Source: Mycolicibacter minnesotensis (GTDB lineage Bacteria; Actinomycetota; Actinomycetes; Mycobacteriales; Mycobacteriaceae). Taken from it: 64,000 bases of DNA. Position numbers and translations under genes: made by a program. Positions 29,054-38,182 of this stretch are shown here, in pieces. The stretch spans positions 3,286,001-3,350,000 of the forward strand of contig NZ_AP022589.1 of assembly GCF_010731755.1 (NCBI RefSeq), given 5' to 3'. The notes under the pieces were generated by a model. That model saw only the letters and a program-made list of their open reading frames with translations. It ran no database searches and was not told where the DNA came from. Numbering within the stretch: position 1 is the first letter of the stretch; every line of letters begins with the position of its first letter.

Positions 29054-29083
29054 GGCCCCTGTTCGCCGATGCGATCAGGGGCC
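29054..29083. terminator. Probable bidirectional terminator between holA and rpsT
   Basis: GGCCCCTG pairs with CAGGGGCC across a 14-nt loop, 17 bp after the holA stop and 25 bp beyond the end of convergent rpsT. There is no long T tract, as is common in mycobacteria. Confidence 0.7.
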
Positions 29084-29107
29084 GAAGTGTACGGATAACC
29101 CGCCGAG

Positions 29108-29368
29108 TCAGAGCTGGTTGAGCGCCTTGGCCAGTGCCGACTTCTTGTTGGCGGCCTGGTTCTTGTGAATGACGCCCTTGGTGGCGGCCTTGTCCAGCTT
29201 CCGGCTGGTCGCGGCCAGCAGCTCGCCGGCCTTGTCCTTGTCGCCGGCTGCGGCGGCCTCGCGGAAGGCACGGATCGCGGTGCGCACCGCCGACTTCACC
29301 GACTGGTTGCGCAGCCTGGCCTGCTCGTTGGTCCGGTTGCGCTTCACCTGCGACTTGATGTTGGCCAC
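29108..29368 (-). CDS. rpsT: 30S ribosomal protein S20 (bS20)
   Basis: An 86-residue basic protein starting (GTG) [14 protein letters not shown], the S20 N-terminus, and containing the [10 protein letters not shown] and [17 protein letters not shown] helices that contact 16S rRNA. AAGGAA lies about 8 bp upstream of the GTG. Monocistronic and convergent with holA, as in other mycobacteria. In M. tuberculosis I recall Rv2411c-Rv2409c between rpsT and the RNase Z gene; they are absent here. Confidence 0.95.
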   Translation of the reverse strand: MANIKSQVKRNRTNEQARLRNQSVKSAVRTAIRAFREAAAAGDKDKAGELLAATSRKLDKAATKGVIHKNQAANKKSALAKALNQL

Positions 29369-29468
29369 GGAGTAATTCCTTCGCAAAAGCTTGAGTTGGG
29401 TTTGCCTCCCGACGCGGGAGCAACAGCTGTTCAGGGTAGCAGCTGGTCTGGCAACTCCCCAACTCGCC

Positions 29469-30326
29469 TCAGCGGCGGGCGGTCACCTCCACGCGATGCA
29501 AGTCGTTGCCCAGTTCGATCGGGCCGTCGAATTCGGCGGCGGCCAACGCCCGCCACTGATCCTCCTGACCGGGCACGAGGGCGGGCACGTAGTGGGTCAA
29601 CACCAGGGTGCCCACCCCTGCCCGGCTGGCGGTCTCGGCTGCTTGAGCCACCGAGGAGTGGTAGTCGCAGATGTCGCGGATCCGCTGTTGGGGCAGTGCC
29701 TCGATGAGGTCGTTGCGGATCACCGTGTGCACCAAGGCGCCGGCCCCGAGGGCCAGCTCGTCGAGACCGGCACAGGGCACGGTGTCGCCGGCCATCACCA
29801 CCGAGGCGGTTCCATCACCATCGGTGTGCTCGATCCGGAATCCGATGGTCGGCGTCACCGGACGGTGGTCGGTGGGCGCCACCGAGATGCGCACTGCGTC
29901 GCGATCCCAGACCTGACCCTCGGTGTGCTCCTGCACGTCGACCGGTGGCGGGGCGTTCAGATCGTCGTGGTGGGCAATGCGGTAGCCGATGTCTCGGCCG
30001 AACGCTCGCAGGGTCGCCTCCACGACCTCGGCCGTGCCGGGCGGCCCGATGATCGGCAACGGGGGAGCGTCGGGGGTGAAGGTCGTGACCCAACGAGTGA
30101 TCAGCAGGTCACCCAGATCGGCAATGTGATCGCTGTGCAGGTGTGTGAGCAGCAGTGCAGACAGGCTGCTGGCGGAGGCTCCCGCTGCCGCCAGACGTTG
30201 GAGCACCCCCCGCCCGCAGTCGACCAGCAGTTGCTGGCCGCCGGCCCGGATCAGGGTCGAAGGTCCGGCGCGGTTCGGGTCGGGGATCGGGCTTCCGGTC
30301 CCCAGCAGGGTGATCTCGATGGTCAT
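29469..30326 (-). CDS. rnz: Ribonuclease Z (tRNA 3' endonuclease)
   Basis: A 285-residue metallo-beta-lactamase-fold nuclease that trims 3' trailers from tRNA precursors. The zinc motif [12 protein letters not shown] is present, with later metal ligands in VMAGDT and LVLTHY. The start [13 protein letters not shown] matches the family N-terminus; a longer form would add a cysteine-containing leader overlapping the promoter of the divergent CBS gene. Matches Rv2407. Confidence 0.9.
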   Translation of the reverse strand: MTIEITLLGTGSPIPDPNRAGPSTLIRAGGQQLLVDCGRGVLQRLAAAGASASSLSALLLTHLHSDHIADLGDLLITRWVTTFTPDAPPLPIIGPPGTAEVVEATLRAFGRDIGYRIAHHDDLNAPPPVDVQEHTEGQVWDRDAVRISVAPTDHRPVTPTIGFRIEHTDGDGTASVVMAGDTVPCAGLDELALGAGALVHTVIRNDLIEALPQQRIRDICDYHSSVAQAAETASRAGVGTLVLTHYVPALVPGQEDQWRALAAAEFDGPIELGNDLHRVEVTARR

Positions 30327-30452
30327 GACGTCACATATGCCACAGATGTGGGCTCGATGCCAGGCGATCGGCGGAGTTTTGTTTTCGGCGCCCCCTGTTC
30401 CGCCCAATGGCCTAGCCTGGTGTGAAGCAGATCACTGCGGCGGGAGGCTTCG

Positions 30453-30881
30453 ATGCGGATCGCGGATGTATTGCGGAACAAGGGTGCGGCGGTGGTGACC
30501 ATCCACCCCGACGCCACGGTCATGGAATTTCTTGCGGGCCTGGCGGAGCACAACATCGGGGCCATGGTGGTGATCGGAGGCGACGGGCTGGAAGGGTTGG
30601 CCTCCGAGCGTGACGTGGTTCGCCAGCTGAACGTCCACGGCGCCAGCCTGCTGGCTCGGCCGGTATCGGCGATCATGACGCGGCTGGTGGCGACATGCAG
30701 CAAGACCGACTCCGCCGATGACGTCAGCATGCTGATGACTGAGCAGCGAGCCCGTCATATACCGGTGCTCGAGAACGGTCGACTGGCCGGGATCGTCAGC
30801 ATCGGCGACGTAGTCAAGTCGCGGATGGAGGAGTTGCAGGCCGAGCATGCTGCACTGCGTTCCTACATCAGTCAGGGCTAG
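30453..30881 (+). CDS. CBS-domain pair protein
   Basis: A 142-residue protein consisting of two CBS motifs (one Bateman module), with the typical VVIGGDGLEGLASERDVVRQL and HIPVLENGRLAGIVSIGDVVK blocks. CBS pairs bind adenosyl ligands and act as energy or nucleotide sensors; a stand-alone module must regulate another protein not identifiable here. Ends directly against the stop of the convergent MazF-like gene. Matches Rv2406c. Confidence 0.88.
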   Translation: MRIADVLRNKGAAVVTIHPDATVMEFLAGLAEHNIGAMVVIGGDGLEGLASERDVVRQLNVHGASLLARPVSAIMTRLVATCSKTDSADDVSMLMTEQRARHIPVLENGRLAGIVSIGDVVKSRMEELQAEHAALRSYISQG

Positions 30882-31493
30882 TCAGCTCCACGAGTAGTCG
30901 CCGCGAAGGCGGCCGGCCACCACCTCGAAGACCGAGCGGGCCAGGATCGCGCCCTCGCGACGAATCGATTCCTCGGGCACATCGAGTACCCGGTCGAGCC
31001 GCACCCAGCTGAGCCGGTTGCAGTCGTCCCAGCTTCCGGCGCCGATACCCACCCAATTCGTATCCTCGGCGTGCCGCTGCTGGCTGGACAGCATTAAGCC
31101 CAACAGTGTGTCGCGGTCGCGTCCGACCACCAGCACCGGCCGGTCTTTGCCCTGTTCTGGTTCGTCCTCGTAGGCCACCCAGGTCCAGACGATCTCGCCG
31201 GGGTCGGCGCGGCCGTTGAGGTCGGGTGCGTAGACGATCCGGCGCGCGCGGTGCGCGGTGGGCATGCTGTTCTCGGTCACGGGGCGCCCCGCTGGGATCG
31301 GAGTCGCCTCGGCTGGGGAGCCGTTGAGGATGTCCAGTCCTATCTTGATGCCCTGTTCGATGCCGCGCTGGATGCGCTGCTGTATCGCCGGCGCCTGCTC
31401 GAGTTGCCGGATAAACCGGGGGGCTTCGTTGAACACCAAGTTCTCGGCAAAGCGCTGCACCGTCTCCCATGGAGTCTTCCGCGGGGAAGCCAT
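30882..31493 (-). CDS. PemK/MazF-like domain protein
   Basis: A 203-residue protein. The C-terminal half looks like the PemK/MazF fold: DPGEIVWTWVAYEDEPEQGKDRPVLVVGR fits the toxin family's N-terminal strand and RPVLV signature, shown here as description only. About 85 helical residues precede it (QRIQRGIEQGIKIGLDIL), which canonical MazF toxins of about 110 residues do not have. No antitoxin gene adjoins it. It matches the conserved Rv2405 position, so a housekeeping rather than addiction role is possible. Confidence 0.6.
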   Translation of the reverse strand: MASPRKTPWETVQRFAENLVFNEAPRFIRQLEQAPAIQQRIQRGIEQGIKIGLDILNGSPAEATPIPAGRPVTENSMPTAHRARRIVYAPDLNGRADPGEIVWTWVAYEDEPEQGKDRPVLVVGRDRDTLLGLMLSSQQRHAEDTNWVGIGAGSWDDCNRLSWVRLDRVLDVPEESIRREGAILARSVFEVVAGRLRGDYSWS

Positions 31494-31771
31494 GTTCGCA
31501 GCATAGGCGACGCGTGTGCGAGCCGGTCATCTGTTGACGCGTGCGCACCGGGAAATCGCCAGGAAACTGTTTGAAAACTGATGTGGCGCTTGCATTGTCC
31601 CTAGAGCCATATCGGCGTAGGGTCATCAGAATAATTGTTCACATGGGGGTCGCTGCAAGGCTGCAGGAACGCGCGGCGGGGAGGTTTCGGTTGGTGACTC
31701 CAGGATCGCTCGCCTGAGCGCGAGCCCCGGCCAGCAGCACGCTGATTCTTCACTGCCAGTGGAGCGAGATC
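31494..31771. other. Intergenic region upstream of secreted protein gene
   Basis: Holds the divergent promoters for the MazF-like gene and the 31772 gene. An AT-rich AGAATAAT patch near 31627-31634 is a possible -10 for the rightward gene. No tRNA or convincing small gene was seen. Confidence 0.4.
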
Positions 31772-32437
31772 ATGACTCAACAGGACAGCCTTCGCGGTGG
31801 GATCGCCGTCGGGGTGACCGCCCTGGCCGTTCTTTCCGCGGCCGCAGTGGGAGTGATCGGCATCGCCGACCACTCCGACCGTGTCGCCCAGCGGGACATC
31901 ACCCTGGTCAGTGCGGTCGACTGGGCCCAGCAAGACATCTTCGAGGTGCCAGTTGGTCCAGACCAGAACCGGCTCCTCGACGACGTCGCGCTGCAGCAGA
32001 GCAGCTACTCATGGGCACTTGAATCCGTGGCCAACGGAGACTTCGGACTGCCCGACGACTCGCTGTTGTTCGTTGGCGCCGCCGGTGACCCGACGGAGGG
32101 CCTCTTCAACGTGTCGTCCTCCCGGTTCGCCGAGGCCGATCTGGTGGACCAGGCGTTGATGCAGGCTCAGCTGGACCATCTACTCGGGCTGAACCAGGGC
32201 CTTGATGCCGGCGGCTACGCATCGGCCATTGACCTGCAATTCTTCGACGATCTCAATGGCGCCAGCATGGCACCGGACTCGGCCCTGAGCGCCGGCATCG
32301 CCAACCTGATCGAACCCAGCGCCCTCGCCGGCGCGGGCGGCTTCCAGGAAACCCTGTTGTCCGTCCAGGGTGACCTGATGCAGGCAGCTTGGGCTGGTCT
32401 GTTCGGCATCTTCAGCGTCGCCGACGTGACTCCGTAA
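31772..32437 (+). CDS. Secreted or membrane-anchored mycobacterial protein, unknown function
   Basis: A 221-residue protein with an N-terminal hydrophobic segment at about residues 10-32 (VTALAVLSAAAVGVIGIA), either a signal peptide or an anchor. The remainder is acidic, Ala/Leu/Asp-rich and cysteine-free, with no motif I recognise. GGAGCGAG precedes the ATG. The gene lies in the variable stretch that holds PE24 in M. tuberculosis (from memory) and is followed by another secreted acidic protein; the two share composition but I could not align them convincingly. Confidence 0.6.
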   Translation: MTQQDSLRGGIAVGVTALAVLSAAAVGVIGIADHSDRVAQRDITLVSAVDWAQQDIFEVPVGPDQNRLLDDVALQQSSYSWALESVANGDFGLPDDSLLFVGAAGDPTEGLFNVSSSRFAEADLVDQALMQAQLDHLLGLNQGLDAGGYASAIDLQFFDDLNGASMAPDSALSAGIANLIEPSALAGAGGFQETLLSVQGDLMQAAWAGLFGIFSVADVTP

Positions 32438-32467
32438 GTACGCCGATGTGTCGCCGGTAAGTGAACC

Positions 32468-32496
32468 TTGCATTTAATCACAGATCTCCGTTAGAT
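32468..32496 (+). promoter_or_regulatory. SigA-like promoter
   Basis: TTGCAT (32468-32473), a 17-bp spacer, then TTAGAT (32491-32496). This is a good housekeeping promoter for the secreted protein gene starting at 32598 and would give a leader of about 95 nt. Confidence 0.55.
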
Positions 32497-32597
32497 TTAA
32501 CGACACTTGCAGCAACGCTGCTGGGGGGAACATCCGAGGGCGGTTGGGGAACCGGCCATCGGAAAGCCGTTGTGAATGTCCCGTGGGGGGAATGGAT

Positions 32598-33134
32598 ATG
32601 CGAAAGTTTGGCGTGCTGAGCGGCATTGTCGTCGGAGCGGCCATCGCGGTGGCACCGGCGGCGGCCGCCGACGACGACTCTGCCGGTGTCGACTTCAGCG
32701 GGGTCCTGGCGAGTCAGATCCAGTCGATGAATTTCTTGTTCGAGTCGCAGGCCACCCTGGCCGGCGTCGGCGACAAGGTTATCGACGTCTCTGACTCCAA
32801 CCCATTTCTCACCATCGCCCAAGAAGACGTCAACGCCGCATTAGGGGCGATGCTCTACGGCATTAACTGGGAAGACGAGATCTCCGCGGAACCGGGCGCC
32901 TACAGCCTGTTCAACGGCGCGTTGACGCAGTTCATCGACAGCAACAACGTGCTGCTGTTCGCGATCCTCAACGGCGGCGACCAGATCGATTTCGAGGACG
33001 CCGCTGACTATCTGTTCGGATCCGATGCCGCGATCACCGCCGGTCTGGCCGGCGACAGTGCCTGGGAAGACGCCGCGCTGTTCTTCCAGGCGGGCATCGC
33101 CGACATCGGCGGTTACTTCGCGATCGACGTGTAA
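32598..33134 (+). CDS. Secreted acidic protein, unknown function
   Basis: A 178-residue exported protein: signal peptide MRKFGVLSGIVVGAAIAVAP with a likely cleavage in AAAADD at about residue 27. The mature part is very acidic (pI visibly low), cysteine-free and rich in Phe/Ala/Asp, ending ADIGGYFAIDV. The second of two nearby ATGs is chosen because GGGGGG at 32585-32590 is then 7 bp upstream. The gene has its own promoter and a strong terminator, so it is a monocistronic secreted protein. No family recognised. Confidence 0.65.
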   Translation: MRKFGVLSGIVVGAAIAVAPAAAADDDSAGVDFSGVLASQIQSMNFLFESQATLAGVGDKVIDVSDSNPFLTIAQEDVNAALGAMLYGINWEDEISAEPGAYSLFNGALTQFIDSNNVLLFAILNGGDQIDFEDAADYLFGSDAAITAGLAGDSAWEDAALFFQAGIADIGGYFAIDV

Positions 33135-33151
33135 TTGGCGTTCGGAAACGC

Positions 33152-33187
33152 AAACCCCTGGAGCGGCGCCTCCGGGGGTTTCGTTTT
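33152..33187 (+). terminator. Rho-independent terminator
   Basis: AAACCCC..GGAG / CCTCC..GGGGTTT forms a long stem with a short GC loop, followed by CGTTTT. It is 17 bp beyond the stop of the secreted protein gene and isolates it from lepA. Confidence 0.85.
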
Positions 33188-33203
33188 GACGCCACCGCCT
33201 CGC

Positions 33204-33209
33204 TACCCT
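33204..33209 (+). promoter_or_regulatory. Possible -10 element for lepA
   Basis: TACCCT, a common mycobacterial -10 form, about 48 bp before the proposed lepA start. No -35 at proper spacing is evident. Confidence 0.4.
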
Positions 33210-33256
33210 GACTAGGCAGTACGCATATCACCGCACCCGTTCACCAGGAGATTCCC

Positions 33257-35143
33257 ATCAGCAGTTTCGCCGACCAGACCTTCACCGCGCCGGCGCAGAT
33301 TCGGAACTTCTGCATCATCGCCCACATCGACCACGGCAAATCCACCCTGGCCGACCGGATGCTGCAGCTCACCGGCGTGGTCGACGACCGATCGATGCGG
33401 GCCCAGTACCTGGACCGGATGGACATCGAGCGGGAACGCGGCATCACCATCAAGGCGCAGAACGTTCGGCTGCCCTGGACTGTCCAGGATCGCCCGAACG
33501 AGACCGCCGGGCAAGGACCCGTCGCAGGCGACTACGTGCTGCACCTGATCGACACCCCTGGTCACGTCGACTTCACCTACGAGGTGTCTCGCGCGCTTGA
33601 AGCTTGCGAGGGCGCAATCCTGCTGGTCGACGCCGCCCAGGGGATCGAGGCTCAGACCTTGGCCAACCTGTACCTGGCCCTGGACCGCGGGCTGACCATC
33701 ATCCCGGTGCTCAACAAGATCGACCTGCCTGCTGCCGATCCGGAGCGTTATGCAGCCGAGCTGGCCCACATCATCGGGTGCGAGCCCGAAGACGTGTTGA
33801 AGGTGTCCGGCAAGACCGGGGAGGGCGTCGCTGAACTGCTCGACGAGGTGATCAGGCAGGTACCGCCACCTACCGGCGACGCCGACGGACCGACTCGGGC
33901 CATGATCTTCGACTCCGTCTACGACATCTACCGGGGTGTGGTGACCTATGTCCGCGTCGTGGACGGCAGAATCACACCGCGCGAGAAGATCGCAATGATG
34001 TCCACCGGCGCCACTCATGAGTTGCTCGAAGTCGGCATCGTCTCCCCGGAACCCAAGCCGACCAAGGGCCTGGGCGTCGGCGAGGTGGGCTATTTGATCA
34101 CCGGCGTGAAGGACGTCCGTCAGTCCAAGGTCGGCGACACCGTCACCACTGCGCGGGGCGGGGCCACCCAGGCGCTCACTGGCTATCGCGAGCCCAAGCC
34201 GATGGTCTACTCCGGGTTGTACCCAGTTGACGGCTCCGATTACCCCAACCTGCGTGAAGCCCTGGACAAGTTGCAGCTCAACGACGCCGCGCTGACCTAC
34301 GAGCCCGAAACGTCGGTGGCTTTGGGCTTCGGTTTCCGCTGCGGCTTCCTGGGGCTGCTGCATATGGAGATCACCCGGGAGCGTCTGGAACGCGAGTTCA
34401 ACCTCGACCTGATCTCCACCTCGCCCAACGTCGTCTACCGAGTGGTTGCCGAGGACGGTAGCGAGATCATCGTGACCAACCCGTCGGACTGGCCCGAGGG
34501 CAAGATCCGATCCGTCTACGAGCCTGTCGTCAAGACCACGGTGATCGCACCGAGCGAGTTCGTCGGCACCATCATGGAGCTGTGCCAGTCGCGGCGCGGC
34601 GAGCTCGGTGGCATGGACTATCTCTCACCGGAACGCGTCGAACTGCGCTACACGATGCCGTTGGGCGAGATCATCTTCGACTTCTTCGACTCCTTGAAAT
34701 CACGTACGCGGGGCTACGCCAGCCTGGACTACGAGGAGGCCGGCGAGCAGGAGGCCGACCTGGTCAAGGTGGACATCCTGTTGCAGGGCGAGGCTGTGGA
34801 CGCGTTCAGTGCGATCGTGCACAAGGACTCGGCCTCGGCCTACGGCAACAAGATGACCACCAAGCTCAAGGAACTGATCCCGCGTCAGCAGTTCGAAGTT
34901 CCGGTGCAGGCCGCCATCGGTTCGAGAATCATTGCCCGCGAGAACATCCGGGCCATCCGTAAGGACGTTTTGTCCAAGTGCTACGGCGGTGACATCACCC
35001 GTAAGCGCAAACTGCTGGAAAAGCAGAAAGAGGGCAAGAAGCGGATGAAGACCATCGGTCGGGTCGAGGTGCCGCAAGAGGCGTTTGTCGCGGCGCTGTC
35101 CACCGACAGTGGGGGCTCTGCCGGGGATAAGGCCAAGAAGTAG
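33257..35143 (+). CDS. lepA: Elongation factor 4 (LepA), non-canonical start codon
   Basis: A GTPase of about 628 residues that back-translocates or remodels ribosomes under stress. The P-loop AHIDHGKS is at residues 22-29, switch region [10 protein letters not shown] and DTPGHVD follow, and the LepA C-terminal domain ends with the basic [17 protein letters not shown]. The first in-frame ATG (33359) lies after the P-loop, and there is no ATG, GTG or TTG upstream back to the stop at 33209-33211. GGAG at 33247-33250 is 6 bp from an ATC (33257); an ATT at 33251 directly abuts it. Translation must therefore begin at a rare codon, ATC being best placed. lppR overlaps the stop by one base. Confidence 0.93.
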   Translation: MSSFADQTFTAPAQIRNFCIIAHIDHGKSTLADRMLQLTGVVDDRSMRAQYLDRMDIERERGITIKAQNVRLPWTVQDRPNETAGQGPVAGDYVLHLIDTPGHVDFTYEVSRALEACEGAILLVDAAQGIEAQTLANLYLALDRGLTIIPVLNKIDLPAADPERYAAELAHIIGCEPEDVLKVSGKTGEGVAELLDEVIRQVPPPTGDADGPTRAMIFDSVYDIYRGVVTYVRVVDGRITPREKIAMMSTGATHELLEVGIVSPEPKPTKGLGVGEVGYLITGVKDVRQSKVGDTVTTARGGATQALTGYREPKPMVYSGLYPVDGSDYPNLREALDKLQLNDAALTYEPETSVALGFGFRCGFLGLLHMEITRERLEREFNLDLISTSPNVVYRVVAEDGSEIIVTNPSDWPEGKIRSVYEPVVKTTVIAPSEFVGTIMELCQSRRGELGGMDYLSPERVELRYTMPLGEIIFDFFDSLKSRTRGYASLDYEEAGEQEADLVKVDILLQGEAVDAFSAIVHKDSASAYGNKMTTKLKELIPRQQFEVPVQAAIGSRIIARENIRAIRKDVLSKCYGGDITRKRKLLEKQKEGKKRMKTIGRVEVPQEAFVAALSTDSGGSAGDKAKK

Positions 35144-35904
35144 TGGCCGCCCGGGCAGGCGCAGTCGCGGCGGGTGCGGTGGCGGTCGCGCTGCTGGCCG
35201 GTGGGTGCACCACGGTGGTTGCTGGAACGGTGCGTCCCGCAACGGGACTGGCGCCTACCCCGGTCACCGGCATGGCCGTCCGGCAGGTATTGCTCGACGA
35301 CTCAGAGTTGTCGAAACTGACCGGCCAGCCCTTCCACAGTGATCCCTCCCTGCCGCCGCGCTACGGCGGCCTCGACGACCTGCCCGACGCCTGGGAGTCG
35401 GCCGAACCGCAAGAATGCGTCGGCGTGGCGGTGGGCGGCCAACGCAGCGTGTATAGCTCCGCCAGCGTGCGAGACGTCGCCCACGAGTTCTGGGACAGCT
35501 CGAGCGAGGAAGATTCTCCGCTGACAGGAGTGGCCGAGGCGGTGATCGCGCTGGACAGTGCGGTAGACGCCGAGGCGCTGTATGAGAAGTTCGTCCAGCA
35601 GTGGGGCAGTTGTGACGGCGTGGTGGTGACCCGCGATGGCGGCAGTGACAATGAAGCCAGCGGTGAGGTCACCGACGTCTCCGAGCAGGACTCGGTACTG
35701 GTGGCGACGGTGCGTACCAGTGTCGACGAAGATGCCGGACTGCATGTCTCGCGGGCGGTCGCGACAAGAGTGAACTGCGTCGTCGACGTCGACGTCTTCT
35801 GGTTCGTCGATGAGGATGATCACTCCGGAGAGCCGGCCGGCGACAGCACTGCCGCCGACCTGGCCCGGGCCATGCTGGACAAGGTCCGCAACCTCAGCGG
35901 GTAG
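35143..35904 (+). CDS. lppR: Lipoprotein with PknH-like sensor domain (LppR-type)
   Basis: A 253-residue exported lipoprotein. The signal peptide AVAVALLAGGC ends in a lipobox at about Cys22. The remainder matches the extracellular sensor fold seen in PknH and many mycobacterial lipoproteins, with conserved cysteines in PQECVGVAV and GSCDGVVV and a third pair member in VNCVVDV. GTG start overlaps the lepA stop codon. Position and type match Rv2403c. The ligand is unknown. Confidence 0.85.
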   Translation: MAARAGAVAAGAVAVALLAGGCTTVVAGTVRPATGLAPTPVTGMAVRQVLLDDSELSKLTGQPFHSDPSLPPRYGGLDDLPDAWESAEPQECVGVAVGGQRSVYSSASVRDVAHEFWDSSSEEDSPLTGVAEAVIALDSAVDAEALYEKFVQQWGSCDGVVVTRDGGSDNEASGEVTDVSEQDSVLVATVRTSVDEDAGLHVSRAVATRVNCVVDVDVFWFVDEDDHSGEPAGDSTAADLARAMLDKVRNLSG

Positions 35905-35929
35905 GTCGCGGGCCGGGCCGGAAGGCGAG

Positions 35930-37981
35930 CTACATCGGCGCGTTTGCGGGCTGGAACCCGCCGGTCGAGTCGGCCTCTTCCTCGGCCCGGATCACGTGGA
36001 CGACGGCGTTGATCAGTGCCAGATGGGTGAAGGCTTGGGGGAAGTTTCCCAGGTGCCGGCCGGTGCGGGGCTCGATCTCCTCGGCGTAGAGGTGCAGAGG
36101 GCTGGCGAACGACAGCAGTCGCTCACACAGGTGCTTGGCGCGGCTGACCTCGCCGATCTCCACCAGTGCCGAGACCAGCCAGAACGAGCAGATGGTGAAG
36201 GTGCCTTCGGCCCCGGACAGGCCGTCGTCGGTCTCCTCGGTCCGATAGCGAAGCACCAGGCCGTCTTCGGTCAGCTCTTCGGCGATCGCCATCACCGTGG
36301 CACGCACGCGCGGATCGTCGGCAGGCAGGAACCGGGTCAGCACCACCAGCAGCAGCGACGCGTCCAGCGCCGTGCTTCCGTAGGTCTGGGTCAGCACTCC
36401 GCGGGAATCCACCCCGTTGGCCAACACATCGGCCTTGATCTCCTCGGCGATCGCTCGCCACTGCTTGGCGTAGGAGACCGCCCCCTGCAGCTCGGCCAGC
36501 TTCGACCCGCGGTCCAGTGCCACCCAGCACATCACCTTCGACGAGGTGAAGTGCTGGGGTTCGCCCCGGACCTCCCAGATGCCCCGGTCAGGCTCGCGCC
36601 AGTGCTTGATCGCTTCCTCCACCTGGCGCTTCAACACTGGCCACAGGGTTTCGGGGATCTGCTCGCGAGACTTGGCGTGCAGGTACACCGAGTCGAGCAT
36701 GGTGCCCCAGATGTCGTGCTGTTGCTGGTTGTAGGCGCCATTGCCGATCCGCACCGGTCGGGCGTTGTCGTAGCCGGACAGGTGGTCCAGTTCCTGCTCG
36801 ACCAGCTCGTGCTCACCGCCGACCCCGTACATCACCTGCAACGGGTGCTGCTGGCCATTGTTGACGCCGGACACATCGGCGATGAACGAGAAGAAGTCGT
36901 CGGCTTCGCGGTCCAGTCCCAAGGTGTACAGGCCCCACAGCGTGAATGCCGAGTCTCGTACCCAGCTATAGCGGTAGTCCCAATTCCGTTCGCCCTGAGG
37001 AGTTTCCGGCAACGAGGTCGTGGGAGCGGCCAGCAGCGCCCCGGTCGGCGAGTAGGTCAGTCCCTTCAGCGTCAGGGCACTGCGTTGCAGATAGGACCGC
37101 CACGGATGGTCGGGGAAGTTACCGATGTTGATCCATTGCCGCCAGCATTCGGTGGTGTTCCACATCTTGTCGGCGGCTTCTGCATAGCTTTGCGGCGCAG
37201 GGTGTTTCGACCAGCTCAAAGCCACGAAGACGTCGTCGCCCTCGGTCAGGCGGGTGCGGGCCCGGGCTTCACGGCCCTCCAGCCCCAGCCGCAGGTTCGT
37301 CGTCAAACGCAGGGTCGGGTGGGCATCTGGATTCTCCCGAGCGCGCGCGATGGCCTCGCCGTAGGCGTTGGCCGAGTACTCCCAGGTGGCGCTGGTGCGG
37401 TGATAGTCGAAGGCCGGCTCGCAACTCATCGTCAGCTCGACGGTGCCGCTGACGCAACGCACCGTACGCAGCAGGATGTGTTCGGCGTCCCAGTCGGTGG
37501 GGGTGCGCCGGTGTGTCTGGGACCGCGCCTCGATGTCGTGCCACTTGCCCATCACCAGCGCGTCGCGAACGATCATCCAGCCGGTGTGGGTCTGCCAGGT
37601 GGTCTCCATGATCGGGCTGCCCGGCAGGTAGCGCCGCGCTGCGGGCACCGACACCCCGTACGGGCCCAGCCGAAAATGCCCGGCACTGCGGTCCAGCAGC
37701 GCGCCGAACACGCTGGGAGAGTCCGGGCGGGGCAGGCACATCCACTCCACCGACCCGGCCGCCGAGATCAAGCAGGTGTTCTCGCAGTCGGACAGGAAGG
37801 CGTAGTCCGCGATCGGTGGAAAAGGGTTGCGGACCTGACTCTGCGTCGCGGCATAGGGAACCGGGGCAGTCGCCGACAACGGAGGTGTCGGCGAGGCCGC
37901 GTTGCCGCCACCCTTGGCGGACTTGGTCAATTCCGGGCCACTCGTGGCGGGTGCATCGCCCGGCGGGGTGTGCAGGTCCAT
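35930..37981 (-). CDS. treH: GH15 trehalase
   Basis: A 683-residue glycoside hydrolase family 15 (glucoamylase-like) enzyme. It has the substrate motif WDYRYSWVRDS and the catalytic-glutamate block YAEEIEPRTGRHLGNFPQAF. The mycobacterial members hydrolyse trehalose to glucose. The first 50 residues are Pro/Ala-rich and not part of the domain. The ATG at 37981 is the first after the palindromic repeat region; a longer frame would read through the tandem repeats. Matches Rv2402. Convergent with lppR. Confidence 0.88.
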   Translation of the reverse strand: MDLHTPPGDAPATSGPELTKSAKGGGNAASPTPPLSATAPVPYAATQSQVRNPFPPIADYAFLSDCENTCLISAAGSVEWMCLPRPDSPSVFGALLDRSAGHFRLGPYGVSVPAARRYLPGSPIMETTWQTHTGWMIVRDALVMGKWHDIEARSQTHRRTPTDWDAEHILLRTVRCVSGTVELTMSCEPAFDYHRTSATWEYSANAYGEAIARARENPDAHPTLRLTTNLRLGLEGREARARTRLTEGDDVFVALSWSKHPAPQSYAEAADKMWNTTECWRQWINIGNFPDHPWRSYLQRSALTLKGLTYSPTGALLAAPTTSLPETPQGERNWDYRYSWVRDSAFTLWGLYTLGLDREADDFFSFIADVSGVNNGQQHPLQVMYGVGGEHELVEQELDHLSGYDNARPVRIGNGAYNQQQHDIWGTMLDSVYLHAKSREQIPETLWPVLKRQVEEAIKHWREPDRGIWEVRGEPQHFTSSKVMCWVALDRGSKLAELQGAVSYAKQWRAIAEEIKADVLANGVDSRGVLTQTYGSTALDASLLLVVLTRFLPADDPRVRATVMAIAEELTEDGLVLRYRTEETDDGLSGAEGTFTICSFWLVSALVEIGEVSRAKHLCERLLSFASPLHLYAEEIEPRTGRHLGNFPQAFTHLALINAVVHVIRAEEEADSTGGFQPANAPM

Positions 37982-38060
37982 GCCGCAATCATCTCTGGCG
38001 GCCTGCCGCGCGTCTACCCGGATCGGCTGCTCGTAACATCGCCCGCACCAAATCACCGCT

Positions 38061-38168
38061 GTGTTAATACCGGCGACCCGCTTCGCCCGGCTTCGCCGCG
38101 CTTGCGGTCGCCGGCGTGTTAATACCGTTGACCCGCTTCGCCCGGCTTCGCCGCGCTGGCGATCGCCG
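38061..38168. repeat. 55-bp tandem repeat, two copies, with hairpin potential
   Basis: Unit beginning GTGTTAATACCG at 38061 and again at 38116, followed in both by a GACCCGCTTCGCCCGGC-type core. Within copy 1, CCGGCGACC pairs with GGTCGCCGG; copy 2 has drifted (GTTGACC / GGCGATCGCC). It lies between treH and a small membrane protein gene, so it may act as promoter spacer, terminator or mobile-type intergenic repeat. Confidence 0.8.
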
Positions 38169-38182
38169 CTAAAGTAGTCGGG

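Noticed and set aside
31494..31771. tRNA or small RNA gene
   Set aside because: No cloverleaf, CCA end or strong terminator found by eye in this gap.
33359..33361. ATG as lepA start
   Set aside because: It lies after the GTP-binding P-loop at 33320-33343, so the product could not be a functional GTPase.
35810..38122. Plus-strand 770-codon frame opposite treH
   Set aside because: Shadow of the trehalase gene; it would also run through the lppR stop and the tandem repeats.
38061..38168. CRISPR-like array
   Set aside because: Only two directly abutting copies, no unique spacers, and no cas genes in the window.
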